A DNA stretch of 53,337 nt from Maricaulis sp048270265 (GCF_048270265.1 NZ_JBLWTD010000022.1:1-53337), one strand, 5' to 3'. Positions 33,937 to 43,151 are shown, counted from the first letter of the stretch. The notes: generated by a model from the letters alone, not told the origin. A program made the numbers and translations.

Positions 33937-34019
33937 CGTCATCCTGACGAAAGTCAGGACCTCGACGTGACAGGTGCGGAGCCTGCAATATCGAGGTCCC
34001 GACTTTCGTCGGGATGACG
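33937..34019. repeat. REP-like inverted repeat with 29-bp arms
   Basis: Arms 33937-33965 and 33991-34019 pair at 27 of 29 positions. Each arm begins or ends with the CGTCATCC/GGATGACG core and contains ACGAAAGT/ACTTTCGT, a composition typical of dispersed intergenic palindromes in alphaproteobacteria. Confidence 0.75.
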
Positions 34020-34250
34020 ATAAATTGGCGATGTTATCCCCACCCCCAGAACCCTGGCGCATAATCCCCCCGTTCCGGTTGCACGGGAGGCGTGAGCTCA
34101 GTCACTTGCGGCGATCGGGAGCGTGGAGCCCATCCGCACGGAGGCGTGACAGCCCGAGTTCCGGTGGGGCCATGATCGGGGAAGTGAGGCATTAGGGCTC
34201 GACCAATCTTCCACGGTCATTTCGAGGCAGGGCCCGCGAGGGACCTGAGT

Positions 34251-34383
34251 AAATCTCCACGTGCGGGACGTCTCGAATGTCTCAACTCATTATTGCGCTA
34301 CTCCGGCATTCGCCGGCGTCCCGCACACCTCCCAATACGGGGAGGCCCCAGCAAACCTCCAGCGGCCAGCCGCGTGGAGATTT
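34251..34383. repeat. Nested palindromic element adjoining nadE
   Basis: Outer arms AAATCTCCACG (34251-34261) and CGTGGAGATTT (34373-34383); inner arms GTGCGGGACG (34261-34270) and CGTCCCGCAC (34317-34326). A small CCGGC-ATTC-GCCGG hairpin lies between. It ends 10 bp before the nadE stop and may double as its 3' structure. Confidence 0.7.
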
Positions 34384-34393
34384 TCGTGCAGGA

Positions 34394-36055
34394 TCAATCG
34401 GCGCGGAAGCGGTTGGTCATCGGATAGCGGCGGTCGCGGCCGAAATTCTTGGGGCCGATCTTGACGCCCGGCGGGGCCTGGCGACGTTTGTATTCGGCGC
34501 GGTAGAGCAGGTTCTCGATCCGTCGCACGGTGTCCGCATCATGGCCCTCGGCGACGAGGTCGCGCGGCGCCTTCTCCTCCTCGATCAGGCCGTAGAGAAT
34601 GGCGTCGAGCACGTCATAGGGGGGCAGGCTGTCCTGGTCGGTCTGGTCCGGGCGCAGTTCGGCGCTTGGGGCCTTGGTGATGATGCGGCGAGTGATGACC
34701 TCGCCGGCGGGGCCCAGCCCGATCGGCTCGGCCGCCTCATTGCGCCAGCGGGCCAGCTCATAGACTTCCGTCTTGTAGATATCCTTGAGGGCGTTGTAGC
34801 CGCCATTCATATCGCCATAGAGCGTGGCATAGCCAACGGCCATTTCCGACTTGTTGCCGGTGGAAAGCACCATGGGGCCGAACTTGTTGGACAGCGCCAT
34901 CAGCACGACGCCGCGGGCACGCGACTGGATATTCTCCTCGGTCGCATCGAGCTTGGTACCGCGGAAGGCCGGCGCCAGGATCTCGCCGAAACTGGCAATC
35001 GCGGGTTCGACATCAATGATGTCGTAGCGAATGCCGAGGCGCCGGGCGCAATCCTTCGCGTCCTCGAGGCTCTCCTCGCTGGTATATTGCGAGGGCAGCA
35101 TCACGGCCCAGACCTTGTCCGGCCCCAGCGCATCAACCGCGATGGCGGCGCTGATCGCACTGTCGATGCCGCCGGACATGCCCAGCACGATACCGGGGAA
35201 ACCATTCTTGGTGACGTAGTCGCCAAGGCCGCGACACATGGCACGCCAGTCAGCATCCAGGCCGGTGACAGGCTCGGCCTGCTGCGCGCCCTCGCAATGC
35301 CAGCCGGTGGCATCGAGGGTCCAGACCGCCAGGTCCATGCTTTCCTCGAAGGCCGGCAGGCGCTGGCATTCGGCGCCATCGCTGTCGCGCGAGAAACTGG
35401 CTCCGTCGAAGACAAGCTCGTCCTGACCACCGACCTGGTTGACGAAGACCAACGCCTTGGAGCCGGTCCAGCGATCATACCAGCGGTCAAAGGCGCGCTT
35501 GCGCTCGCGCTCGATCGAACGGCGCCAGGGCGAGCCATTGATCGAGATCATCATCTCGGCGCCCTGGGCGATCAGCTTGTCGGGGACAGCGACATACCAG
35601 ATGTCCTCGCAGATCGGCAGGCCGAGCCGGATGCCGCGCCACTTGACGATCTCCGGCATCGGTCCGCGCGCAAAGACGCGCTTTTCGTCGAACACGGAAT
35701 AGTTCGGCAGATCATGCTTGAAGCGGAGGGCGAAGAGCCGGCCTTCATCGAGCAGGGCGACGGCATTGTGCAGCAGGGCGCCCTCGCGCCAGGGCAGGCC
35801 GATAATGATGGCGGGGCCCTTGCGGGTGTCTTCGGCGAGCGTGTCGAGGGCGCGCTGGCAGGTCTCGACAGCCGCAGGCTTGAGCACCAGATCCTCGGGC
35901 GGGTAGCCGATCAGAAAGAGTTCCGGGAAGACGATCAGATCGGCACCGCGCGCAGCGGCTTCGGCATGGGCCGCACGGGCCCGGGCGAGATTGCCGTCCA
36001 CGTCGCCGACCACCGGGTTGAGCTGAGCGGAGAGGATTTTCAGTGTCTTGGTCAT
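34394..36055 (-). CDS. nadE: NAD+ synthetase, glutamine-hydrolysing
   Basis: A 553-residue two-domain enzyme that makes NAD+ from deamido-NAD+. N-terminal nitrilase-fold glutaminase domain with the Glu-Lys-Cys triad in VFPELFLIGYPPEDL, KHDLPNYSVFDE and PICEDIWY; C-terminal synthetase domain with the ATP loop MSGGIDSAISAAIAVDALG and STGNKSEMAVGYATLYGD. Length and order are normal for the two-domain type. A very long frame on the opposite strand is a composition artefact. Confidence 0.96.
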   Translation of the reverse strand: MTKTLKILSAQLNPVVGDVDGNLARARAAHAEAAARGADLIVFPELFLIGYPPEDLVLKPAAVETCQRALDTLAEDTRKGPAIIIGLPWREGALLHNAVALLDEGRLFALRFKHDLPNYSVFDEKRVFARGPMPEIVKWRGIRLGLPICEDIWYVAVPDKLIAQGAEMMISINGSPWRRSIERERKRAFDRWYDRWTGSKALVFVNQVGGQDELVFDGASFSRDSDGAECQRLPAFEESMDLAVWTLDATGWHCEGAQQAEPVTGLDADWRAMCRGLGDYVTKNGFPGIVLGMSGGIDSAISAAIAVDALGPDKVWAVMLPSQYTSEESLEDAKDCARRLGIRYDIIDVEPAIASFGEILAPAFRGTKLDATEENIQSRARGVVLMALSNKFGPMVLSTGNKSEMAVGYATLYGDMNGGYNALKDIYKTEVYELARWRNEAAEPIGLGPAGEVITRRIITKAPSAELRPDQTDQDSLPPYDVLDAILYGLIEEEKAPRDLVAEGHDADTVRRIENLLYRAEYKRRQAPPGVKIGPKNFGRDRRYPMTNRFRAD

Positions 36056-36097
36056 GACCCGCGATCTATCCCGCTAAGCTGTGTCCGGCAAGCAATC

Positions 36098-37024
36098 TCA
36101 GGACCCGTAGAGCCGTGCCCCGTCAACGGCACGGGCCGCATCAAGCGCCCGCAGACCGGCAATGCCCGGCACCGCAACCGGGGCACCATCGATCACCGAG
36201 GCCAGGAAGGCCTTCACATTGGCGCCGAGCGAGTCGCGCGCCATCTCGGTGTCGGCAAAACCCGGATTGAGCTTGTAGGGCGTGGTGTTCTCAAACGTCT
36301 TGGCGATGAAGTCGACATCGACGATGCCCTCTTCGTATTCCACCCGCATCTTGCGATCGCGCTCATGATGCACCCGGCTGGAGATGAGTTCGGCGACGCA
36401 GCCGTTTTCAAAGGTCAGTACGGCCTCGGCGATATCGGGATAGCCAAAGCGGCCCTCGTCGACCTTGCCTTCCACCTTCGCCACGGCAGCACCGGCCAGG
36501 GCAATCGCGAGATCGAGATCATGGATCATCAGGTCGAGCGTCACCGAGACGTCGAGATTGCGATCCGAGGGCGGGCCCATACGGCGGGCGACAATGCGTT
36601 TCGGCGCGACCGGCACCTGGAACAGGCCCATGGCGTTGAAGACGAAGCGTTCCTGGTGTCCGACCTGCAGCACGCAGCCATGGGCGGCGGCGAGCGCGAT
36701 CAGTTCGCGCGCTTCCTCGACCGAGGAGGCAATCGGCTTCTCGACCAGGACGTGACGGCCCGAAGCCAGGCTGGCGGCGGCAGCCTCGAAATGGTGGATG
36801 GCGGGACTGGCGACGGTCAACGCCTCACATTCGGCGATCAGGGCCGCGAGCGTATCGAAGCCCTTGGCGCCATGCTTGGCCGCCAGGGCGCGGGCCCGCT
36901 CGAGATCGGGGTCATAGATCCCGACCAGTTCGGCACGCGCGTCACCGGCATATTTGCCGGCATGGAAACCGCCGAACACGCCGGCGCCAACCACGCCCGC
37001 CCTGACAATCCTGGATTCAGACAT
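36098..37024 (-). CDS. Gfo/Idh/MocA-family oxidoreductase
   Basis: A 308-residue NAD(P)-dependent dehydrogenase: Rossmann motif AGVVGAGVFGGFHAGKYA, LIAECEALTVASPAIHHFEAA, the hallmark VEKPIASSVEEARELI with catalytic Lys, and DLMIHDLDLAIALAG. Substrate unknown; such enzymes act on sugars, inositols or sugar nucleotides. Start ATG 37024. It lies 42 bp upstream of nadE on the same strand and may share a transcript. Confidence 0.88.
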   Translation of the reverse strand: MSESRIVRAGVVGAGVFGGFHAGKYAGDARAELVGIYDPDLERARALAAKHGAKGFDTLAALIAECEALTVASPAIHHFEAAAASLASGRHVLVEKPIASSVEEARELIALAAAHGCVLQVGHQERFVFNAMGLFQVPVAPKRIVARRMGPPSDRNLDVSVTLDLMIHDLDLAIALAGAAVAKVEGKVDEGRFGYPDIAEAVLTFENGCVAELISSRVHHERDRKMRVEYEEGIVDVDFIAKTFENTTPYKLNPGFADTEMARDSLGANVKAFLASVIDGAPVAVPGIAGLRALDAARAVDGARLYGS

Positions 37025-37129
37025 TTTCACGACTTCCCTTGGTCAATACCGGCTGCTTACAAGCGCGCGCGGGGCATTCAAGTCACAGTCACATCAAGGC
37101 TTGTTACCCGGCATTGCTGCGGGCGGGGC

Positions 37130-37633
37130 TCATGCCCCGTCCGTCAGCGCCTTGCTCATGCGGTAATTGTGCAGTTCGACGCCGCGGATGACCGGCGTCT
37201 CCTCCGAATCAACCACCCAGTCATTGCGCTCGAACAGGATGCGGGCGCGGGCACTCGCATCGCTGTAGAGGCGGTCCAGGCCGGCTTCGCGGGCATGGGT
37301 TTCGAGGCGGTCATACAGGATCTGCGCCACGCCATGGCCGATATGCTCGGGATCGACGAAGGCCAGGTCGAGATAGCCGTCGGTCTTCAGGCTCATGAAG
37401 CCAATGATGACCCCGCCCAGTTCGGCAACAAAGACAGTCTGCGGTGTCAGGCGCTTGTCCCAGGCCTCGACTTCCGGCGGAGCCGGTGCCCAGGCAGCAC
37501 GCTGCTCGGTGGAATATTCCGGTCCCGCGCCTTCGCGCACAGCGCGATAGAACACGCTGGTCAGCGCCGCGATATCGCCGCGCTCGCCCCGGCGGACGAC
37601 GATCCCGGAGGGATGATTGACGGTGGTCTGCAT
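37130..37633 (-). CDS. GNAT-family N-acetyltransferase
   Basis: A 167-residue protein with the GNAT fold: VRRGERGDIAALTSVFYRAV, VFVAELGGVIIGFMSLKTDGYLDLAFVDPEHIGHGVAQILYDRLETHA (acetyl-CoA loop in HIGHGVA) and LYSDASARARILFERNDWVV. Substrate cannot be told. Divergent from the DUF3667-like gene, with a 72-bp shared upstream region. Confidence 0.88.
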   Translation of the reverse strand: MQTTVNHPSGIVVRRGERGDIAALTSVFYRAVREGAGPEYSTEQRAAWAPAPPEVEAWDKRLTPQTVFVAELGGVIIGFMSLKTDGYLDLAFVDPEHIGHGVAQILYDRLETHAREAGLDRLYSDASARARILFERNDWVVDSEETPVIRGVELHNYRMSKALTDGA

Positions 37634-37705
37634 CGGCTTCAGCCTCCCCTACTTGCGGTCCGGCGATGGCGCTCTACCATGAAGCGACATTGGAGGGGAT
37701 ACCGT

Positions 37706-38458
37706 GTGACAGACAAGGAGCGATCAAGCCAGACGGATTACGAGCTCGTCGATTCGATCTCCGTTGCCGCCTTTGATGTCGATTCACGCATCTTCCGCAC
37801 GCTCTGGCACTCGATCATCCACGCGCCCGATGTCGCGCTCGCGGCCATCAAGGGTGACTACACCCGCTATATCTCTCCGATCCGCGTCCTGATCGCCCTG
37901 TTCGGGGTCCAGTTTGCCGTCGCCGCCATATTCGGCTCGCCGATGACGCCCTCGGTGGACACCCTGGCACCTGAAGCGGGGCCGGAACGCATGGCCGCCT
38001 GGCTCAATGGCCAGGACCCGGCCGCCGTCGACCGGGCGCTCGAGACCGGCGTCAGCCTGATGATCTGGCCGATGACGATCCTGAGCTCGCTGCCCTTCCT
38101 GATTCTGCTCAAGCTCTACCGGCCCTCGCTCAAATTCTGGACGCATCTGTGCGTCTTCCTTGTGCCGACCAATGCGAGCACAATCGTCTTCATCCTCCTG
38201 TTGCCGGCCCTGACGCTTTCGGACAGCGTGATCTTCATTGCCATGAGCGCGATGCTCGCGGTCTATTTCGTCCTCACCGGCAGATTGATCGCCCGTTTCT
38301 ATTCCCGTTCCGCACTCGGCACCGCCTTGCGAATCGGTGGACTGATCCTGGCCCTGCCGTTCACCATCATCATCAGCGGCGCGTGTCAGATTCTCGCGGT
38401 GTCGTGGATTCTCGACAGCCAGTTCGGTCTCAGCCTGCTAGGCTTGTTTCAATCATAA
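37706..38458 (+). CDS. DUF3667-like multi-pass membrane protein
   Basis: A 250-residue protein that starts at GTG 37706, supported by GGAGGGG 7 bp upstream. After a polar N-terminus comes RIFRTLWHSIIHAPDVALAAIKGDYTRYISPIRVLIALFGVQF, which resembles DUF3667 proteins (peripheral helix then the first membrane helix after R-Y-I-P), though the N-terminal zinc ribbon of that family is missing. Four or five further membrane helices follow. Function unknown. A GC-rich antisense frame covers it. Confidence 0.7.
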   Translation: MTDKERSSQTDYELVDSISVAAFDVDSRIFRTLWHSIIHAPDVALAAIKGDYTRYISPIRVLIALFGVQFAVAAIFGSPMTPSVDTLAPEAGPERMAAWLNGQDPAAVDRALETGVSLMIWPMTILSSLPFLILLKLYRPSLKFWTHLCVFLVPTNASTIVFILLLPALTLSDSVIFIAMSAMLAVYFVLTGRLIARFYSRSALGTALRIGGLILALPFTIIISGACQILAVSWILDSQFGLSLLGLFQS

Positions 38459-38480
38459 CTTCCAGGAAGGAACTCCCCCC

Positions 38481-39476
38481 ATGAAATCCCGTGAAATCCA
38501 CCTCAATGCCTATCTCAAGGGCGCACCCAAAGAAGAGAATTATTCGGTCGTCGAAACCGAACTGCCGGCACCGACCGAAGGCCAGATCACCGTTCGCAAT
38601 CTCTACATCTCGGTCGACCCCTATATGCGCGGCCGGATGAGCGGCATCAAAACCTATATCGACCCGTTCAAACTGGGCGCGGTGATGGAAGGCGGCGCTG
38701 TCGGTGAAGTCGTCGAGAGCCGGTTCGAGGGCCTCAAGAAAGGCGACCACGTCATGTCGATGCTCGGCTGGCGCGAAGGCTATACGGCTTCGGGCAAGGC
38801 GGTTCAGAAGATCGATACCAGCCTGCTGCCGCCGCAAGCCTTTCTCGGCATTGCCGGCCTGACGGGCCTCACCGCCTATGTCGGCATCAAGCGCTGCCTC
38901 GACCTGCAGCCGGGCGAAACCATGTGGATGTCGGCCGGTGCCGGCGCGGTCGGCTCGGCCGGGATCCAGTTCGCCAAGGCGATGGGCGCCAATGTCATCG
39001 CCACCGCGGGCGGTGCCGAGAAGTGCGAATACGTCAAATCGATCGGCGCCGACCATGCCATCGACTACAAGGCGACCGATGATCTCACCGCCGCGATCCG
39101 CGCTGTGGCACCCCAGGGCGTCGAGACCTATTTCGAGAATGTCGGCGGCACCCACTTCACCGCCGCCCTCAACACGCTGAAGCAGTATGGCCGCATGGCC
39201 GCCTGCGGCATGATCCAGCGCTATAATGACGCCGAACCGGCGATGATCCCCGACAACCTCACCTTTATTGTCGGCAAGTCGCTGCGGATCCAGGGCTTCA
39301 TCGTGTCCGATCACCTCAACATCCAGCCGGAATTCATCAAGGATCTGAGCACCTGGATGATGGAGGGCAAGATCACGCCGGCCGAAACCATCCTGGAAGG
39401 GATCGAAAAGGCTCCCGAGGCCTTCACCGGTCTGTTCTCAGGTCTCAACAAGGGCAAGATGCTGGTCAAGATCTAG
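38481..39476 (+). CDS. NADP-dependent oxidoreductase, CurA/leukotriene B4 dehydrogenase type
   Basis: A 331-residue zinc-free medium-chain reductase: SVDPYMRGRMSGIKTYIDPFKLGAVMEGGAVGEVVES at the front and the nucleotide-binding region MSAGAGAVGSAGIQFAKAMGANVIATAGGAEKCEYVKSIGADHAIDYK. Relatives reduce double bonds of enones, such as curcumin reductase and prostaglandin reductases. GGAAGGA precedes ATG 38481, 22 bp after the membrane-protein gene, so they may form an operon. Confidence 0.92.
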   Translation: MKSREIHLNAYLKGAPKEENYSVVETELPAPTEGQITVRNLYISVDPYMRGRMSGIKTYIDPFKLGAVMEGGAVGEVVESRFEGLKKGDHVMSMLGWREGYTASGKAVQKIDTSLLPPQAFLGIAGLTGLTAYVGIKRCLDLQPGETMWMSAGAGAVGSAGIQFAKAMGANVIATAGGAEKCEYVKSIGADHAIDYKATDDLTAAIRAVAPQGVETYFENVGGTHFTAALNTLKQYGRMAACGMIQRYNDAEPAMIPDNLTFIVGKSLRIQGFIVSDHLNIQPEFIKDLSTWMMEGKITPAETILEGIEKAPEAFTGLFSGLNKGKMLVKI

Positions 39477-39519
39477 AGCGGCATAACCAGGCGGGCTCCT
39501 GGCCCGCAGCATGAGATGC

Positions 39520-39558
39520 CAAAGTCCCGGGCTTCACCGAACGAAGCCCGGGACTTTG
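39520..39558 (+). terminator. Perfect 16-bp stem-loop after the CurA-like gene
   Basis: Arms CAAAGTCCCGGGCTTC (39520-39535) and GAAGCCCGGGACTTTG (39543-39558), 7-base loop. It lies 43 bp past the oxidoreductase stop and 44 bp from the convergent small gene. The A/T-ended stem could stop transcripts from both sides, though no T-run follows. Confidence 0.6.
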
Positions 39559-39601
39559 CCGGCTCCCGCATTTCGGCACACCGCTGACATCGCCCGGCGC
39601 G

Positions 39602-39790
39602 CTAGTGCCGCATCAGCCGCCCGAGCAGCCAGCCGCCGGCGATCGCCGCCAGGACGGCCGCTCCATCCGGGCCCACTCCAAACCAGTCGAACACGAAAAA
39701 CGTCCCCGCTGCAGCCGCCAGCGCAAGGGGGAGCACGCGAATCGCACGAATCGCGGCGGGCGTATTAGGGTCTGGTTCACCTTGAAACAT
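39602..39790 (-). CDS. Small two-helix membrane protein
   Basis: A 62-residue protein from ATG 39790 (TGGAAG upstream) with two hydrophobic segments (about 18-36 and 43-58) joined by FDWFGVGPDGA and ending GRLMRH. No family recognised. It is convergent with the CurA-like gene and divergent from the HU gene. Confidence 0.55.
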   Translation of the reverse strand: MFQGEPDPNTPAAIRAIRVLPLALAAAAGTFFVFDWFGVGPDGAAVLAAIAGGWLLGRLMRH

Positions 39791-39995
39791 AGGCTTCCAG
39801 GTACGCAATTAAGGGGCCGGAGAGCCTATTTCGGGGTTTTGCCGATAAAAATGCAGCGATTTCGGCCGGATTCACCTGTTGAGGCTTGCAAACAGGCCCG
39901 GTTGTTGGCCTTGTTGACCAGTCAACGAACACGCGAAAAACCGGCTAGATGCGATGACCGTGTCGGCCGGAACGCGACAAACTGGGGGGAACCCT

Positions 39996-40262
39996 ATGAA
40001 CAAGTCAGACCTCGCCAAAGCCGTCAGCGAAAAGACCGGCCTGTCCCGCACTCAAGCGGGCGACGCCGTCGACGCTGCGATCGATGCCATCATCGGTTCG
40101 GTCAAAGGCAATGACAGCGTCCAGCTTGCCGGTTTCGGCACGTTCCACGCCAAGCATCGTGAAGCTCGCGAAGTGCGCAATCCGCGTACCGGCGAGAAGA
40201 TGATGTCGAAGGCTCGCACCCAGGCGGCATTCCGTCCGGCTGCTGCCCTCAAAGATATCTAA
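39996..40262 (+). CDS. hupB: DNA-binding protein HU
   Basis: An 88-residue HU family protein: MNKSDLAKAVSEKTGLSRTQAGDAVDAAIDAI, then the saddle VQLAGFGTFHAKHREAREVRNPRTGEKM with the DNA-intercalating Pro in RNPRTG and the ending AAFRPAAALKD. A nucleoid architectural protein. ATG 39996 has GGGGGGA upstream, and a strong terminator follows. IHF subunits are excluded by the arm sequence. Confidence 0.95.
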   Translation: MNKSDLAKAVSEKTGLSRTQAGDAVDAAIDAIIGSVKGNDSVQLAGFGTFHAKHREAREVRNPRTGEKMMSKARTQAAFRPAAALKDI

Positions 40263-40287
40263 TCAGCGCTTCACAGCACTGATGAAA

Positions 40288-40318
40288 CGCCGCCCGAAGC
40301 AATTCGGGCGGCGTTTTT
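40288..40318 (+). terminator. Intrinsic terminator of the HU gene
   Basis: Arms CGCCGCCCGAA (40288-40298) and TTCGGGCGGCG (40303-40313), loop GCAA, followed by five T; 25 bp past the HU stop. Confidence 0.9.
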
Positions 40319-40355
40319 CTTTGTGCGTCTGGAAGGCGCCCTGAAGCGCCGGCAA

Positions 40356-41723
40356 TCAGGCAGCGTCGACGCTTTGGCTGGTCCGCACCCGCTTGAGCGA
40401 TTCAGAGATGCGGAAGGCCATGTCGAGCGCCTGCTCGGCATTGAGCCGCGGATCGCAATGGGTGTGATAGCGCGATGCCAGATCGGCCTCGGTGACCGCA
40501 TTGGCGCCGCCGACACATTCGGTGACATTGCTGCCCGTCATCTCGATATGGACGCCGCCCGGATAGGCACCCTCGGCGTAGAGCACATCCATGAAGCCCT
40601 CGAGCTCATTGAGGACGCGCTCGAAATCACGCGTCTTGAAGCCGCTGGCGGTCTTCATCGTATTGCCGTGCATCGGATCGCTCGACCAGACGACCTTGCG
40701 CCCGGCACGCGTCACGGCGCGGGCAAGGGCTGGCAGTTTCTCGCGCACATTATTGGCGCCCATCCGGGTGATCAGCACCAGGCGGCCGGCCTCATTGGTC
40801 GGGTTGAGGGCATCAATCAGCGCCAGCAGGTCGTCGGGCTGCATGGTCGGGCCACACTTGACCCCGATCGGGTTGGCGATACCGCGGGCATATTCGACAT
40901 GCGCACCGTCGAGCTGACGCGTCCGCTCACCGATCCAGACCATATGCGCCGAGGTGGCATACCATTGCCCGGAATTGGGATCGCGCCGGGTCAGGGCTTC
41001 CTCGAAGGGCAGATGCAGCGCTTCGTGGCTGGTGAAGAAGTCCACCGTCTCCAGCGACGGCGCACTGTCACGACCGACGCCGCAGGCCTTCATGAAGGCC
41101 AGCGCTTCGGAAATCCGGTTGGCCGTCTCGACATAGCGCTCATTGGCGGGACTGTCCTTGACGTAGTCGAGGGTCCACTGGTGCACATTGTTCAGGTCGG
41201 CATAGCCGCCCGAGGCAAAGGCCCGCAGCAGGTTCATCGTCGAGGCCGACTGGTCATAGGCGCGCAGAAGACGCTGCGGATCGGGCTGACGCCCTTCCGG
41301 CGTGAAGGCCATGTCATTGACACTGTCGCCGCGGTAGCTCGGCAGGGAGACACCGTCGATGGTTTCCATATCGGCCGAACGCGGCTTGGCAAACTGGCCG
41401 GCGATCCGGCCCAGCTTCACCACCGGTTTCGAGGCGGCAAAAGTCAGCACGACGGCCATCTGCAGCAGGACACGGAACGTATCGCGCACGCCCTCGGTCG
41501 AGAATTCCTTGAAGCTCTCGGCGCAATCGCCGCCCTGCAGCAGGAAGGCGTTACCCGCCGAGACATCGGCCAATTGGCGCCGCAAGCGCCGCGCCTCGCC
41601 GGCAAACACAAGCGCCGGACGATTGGCCAGTTCGGCAATGGCCCTGTCGAGCGCAGCCGGGTCGGCATAATTGGGCATTTGCTCAACGCGTTTGGAACGC
41701 CATGAATTCGGGGACCAGGTCAT
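40356..41723 (-). CDS. aroG: 3-deoxy-7-phosphoheptulonate synthase, class II
   Basis: First enzyme of the shikimate pathway, joining phosphoenolpyruvate and erythrose 4-phosphate. A 455-residue class II (plant-type) enzyme: WSPNSWRSKRVEQMPNYAD, LLQGGDCAESF (metal-binding Cys), GRIAGQFAKPRS, VWIGERTRQLDGAHVEYARGIANPIGVKCGP, SDPMHGNT and HIEMTGSNVTEC. ATG 41723 begins 1 bp after the gor stop; ATG 41735 is also in frame. Probable last gene of a glmU-to-aroG run. Confidence 0.94.
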   Translation of the reverse strand: MTWSPNSWRSKRVEQMPNYADPAALDRAIAELANRPALVFAGEARRLRRQLADVSAGNAFLLQGGDCAESFKEFSTEGVRDTFRVLLQMAVVLTFAASKPVVKLGRIAGQFAKPRSADMETIDGVSLPSYRGDSVNDMAFTPEGRQPDPQRLLRAYDQSASTMNLLRAFASGGYADLNNVHQWTLDYVKDSPANERYVETANRISEALAFMKACGVGRDSAPSLETVDFFTSHEALHLPFEEALTRRDPNSGQWYATSAHMVWIGERTRQLDGAHVEYARGIANPIGVKCGPTMQPDDLLALIDALNPTNEAGRLVLITRMGANNVREKLPALARAVTRAGRKVVWSSDPMHGNTMKTASGFKTRDFERVLNELEGFMDVLYAEGAYPGGVHIEMTGSNVTECVGGANAVTEADLASRYHTHCDPRLNAEQALDMAFRISESLKRVRTSQSVDAA

Positions 41724-41724
41724 A

Positions 41725-43128
41725 TCACTCAGCATCTTTCAATTCGGGCGGCGACCATTTTTCCTTCATGGTCACCAGTTCTTCGGCACTGGTCGGATGC
41801 ACGGCGCAGGCCATGTCGAATTGCGCCTTGCTCAGCCCCGCCTTGACGGCAATCGCCGCCATCTGGATCATTTCCGGAGCATCCGGCCCGACAATATGCA
41901 CGCCAAGCACCCGGTCTGTCTCCCCATCGACGACAAGTTTCATCAACATACGACTTGCGTCATTGGTGAGCGAAAGTTTCATGGGCCGGAATGTGGTCTT
42001 GTAAATGTCGACCTGCGCAAAGGATTTGCGCGCATCGGCCTCCGAGAGGCCGACCGAACCAACCGGCGGCTGGGTGAAGACCGCCGAGGCGATGTCATTG
42101 TGATCATAGGCCGTCGGATGGCCGCCGAATACCGTCGCCGCAAAGGCGGCGCCCTCGCGGATCGCGACCGGGGTCAGATTGACCCGGTTGGTGACATCGC
42201 CGACGGCATAGATATTCGGCGCCGTCGTCTGGGAATAGGGGTCGACCTTGATCGCGCCGCGGGCGTCCAGCTCGACGCCGGCCTTTTCCAGCCCCAGCCC
42301 GACGACGTGCGGGTCACGGCCAACGGCATACATCACCACATCGGCATCGACATGGGTGCCGTTGGAAAGCTGGACACGTTTCATCCCGTTGCCAAGATCG
42401 GTGATCTTCTCGAACACGGCATGGGTGATGACGCGCACGCCGGAATGAACCAGTTCCTCATGGACATGGCTGCGGACATCATCATCGAAGCCGCGCAGCA
42501 CCGTATCGCCGCGATAGACCTGGCAGACCTGGGATCCCATGCCGGCAAAGATCTGGGCGAATTCGCAGGCGATATAGCCGCCACCGGCGATCACGACATG
42601 CTTGGGCAGGCTTTCGAGATGGAAGGCCTCATTGGAGGAAATTCCCAGCTCATGGCCTTCGATATCGGTCGGCGCGAAAGGCGTGCCGCCGGTCGCGACC
42701 AGGATCTTGTCGGCGGTGACCGTCTTGCCGGATTTGACCAGGCGCAGAGTATGCGCGTCCTCGAACACGGCCCGGTCCTCGATGATCTCGACACCGGAAT
42801 TGGACAGATTGCGCCAGTAAATCCCCGACAGGCGATCGATCTCGGCGTCCTTGGCGGCGATCAGCTTTTCCCAATCGAATGTGGGTTTGCCAACCGACCA
42901 GCCATAGCTTTCCGCCAGCTTGAACGTCTTGGCGAATTCACTGGCATAGACGAGAAATTTCTTCGGCACGCAGCCGCGAATGACGCAAGTGCCGCCGACC
43001 CGGTATTCCTCGGCAATCGCCACCTTGCCGGCGCCGTGCTGGCGCGCCATGCGAGCCGCGCGAACACCGCCGGAACCGGCACCGATCACGAAGAGGTCGT
43101 AGTCATATTGCGTCATGTCGCTATCCAT
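41725..43128 (-). CDS. gor: Glutathione-disulfide reductase
   Basis: A 467-residue FAD enzyme reducing GSSG with NADPH: FAD motif DLFVIGAGSGGVRAARMA, redox-active GGTCVIRGCVPKK, NADPH motif VIAGGGYIACEFAQIFAGMGSQVC, NIYAVGDVTNRVNLTPVAI and the C-terminal catalytic HPTSAEELVTM (His and Glu). ATG 43128 or 43116 may be the start. Located between rpiA and the DAHP synthase gene on the same strand. Confidence 0.95.
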   Translation of the reverse strand: MDSDMTQYDYDLFVIGAGSGGVRAARMARQHGAGKVAIAEEYRVGGTCVIRGCVPKKFLVYASEFAKTFKLAESYGWSVGKPTFDWEKLIAAKDAEIDRLSGIYWRNLSNSGVEIIEDRAVFEDAHTLRLVKSGKTVTADKILVATGGTPFAPTDIEGHELGISSNEAFHLESLPKHVVIAGGGYIACEFAQIFAGMGSQVCQVYRGDTVLRGFDDDVRSHVHEELVHSGVRVITHAVFEKITDLGNGMKRVQLSNGTHVDADVVMYAVGRDPHVVGLGLEKAGVELDARGAIKVDPYSQTTAPNIYAVGDVTNRVNLTPVAIREGAAFAATVFGGHPTAYDHNDIASAVFTQPPVGSVGLSEADARKSFAQVDIYKTTFRPMKLSLTNDASRMLMKLVVDGETDRVLGVHIVGPDAPEMIQMAAIAVKAGLSKAQFDMACAVHPTSAEELVTMKEKWSPPELKDAE

Positions 43129-43151
43129 TTTCGTCCGGTTCAGCGTGAACC

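Larger units (their letters stand above)
33391..34393. repeat. Gene-free kilobase with a cluster of palindromic elements
   Basis: No credible gene in about 1 kb between a membrane-protein gene and nadE. It contains at least four separate long inverted repeats, listed individually: 33617-33698, 33771-33869, 33937-34019 and 34251-34383. The last two element types resemble the dispersed palindromes (REP-like) common between genes in Caulobacter- and Sphingomonas-type genomes. The reading frames across this stretch follow the palindromes and look spurious. Confidence 0.75.

Noticed and set aside
37124..37139. Hairpin CGGGGC-TCAT-GCCCCG at the end of the GNAT gene
   Set aside because: Short, overlaps the stop codon and has no T-run; not convincing as a terminator.
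34277..38458. A 1393-codon open frame on the plus strand opposite nadE, the oxidoreductase and the GNAT gene
   Set aside because: It runs antisense to three well-identified genes; high GC at third positions keeps the opposite frame open. Only its last 250 codons (from GTG 37706) form a real gene.
39914..39951. Promoter for the HU gene from TTGACC and TAGATG
   Set aside because: The two hexamers are 26 bp apart, too far for one sigma70 promoter; the palindrome TTGAC-CA-GTCAA there is noted but unassigned.
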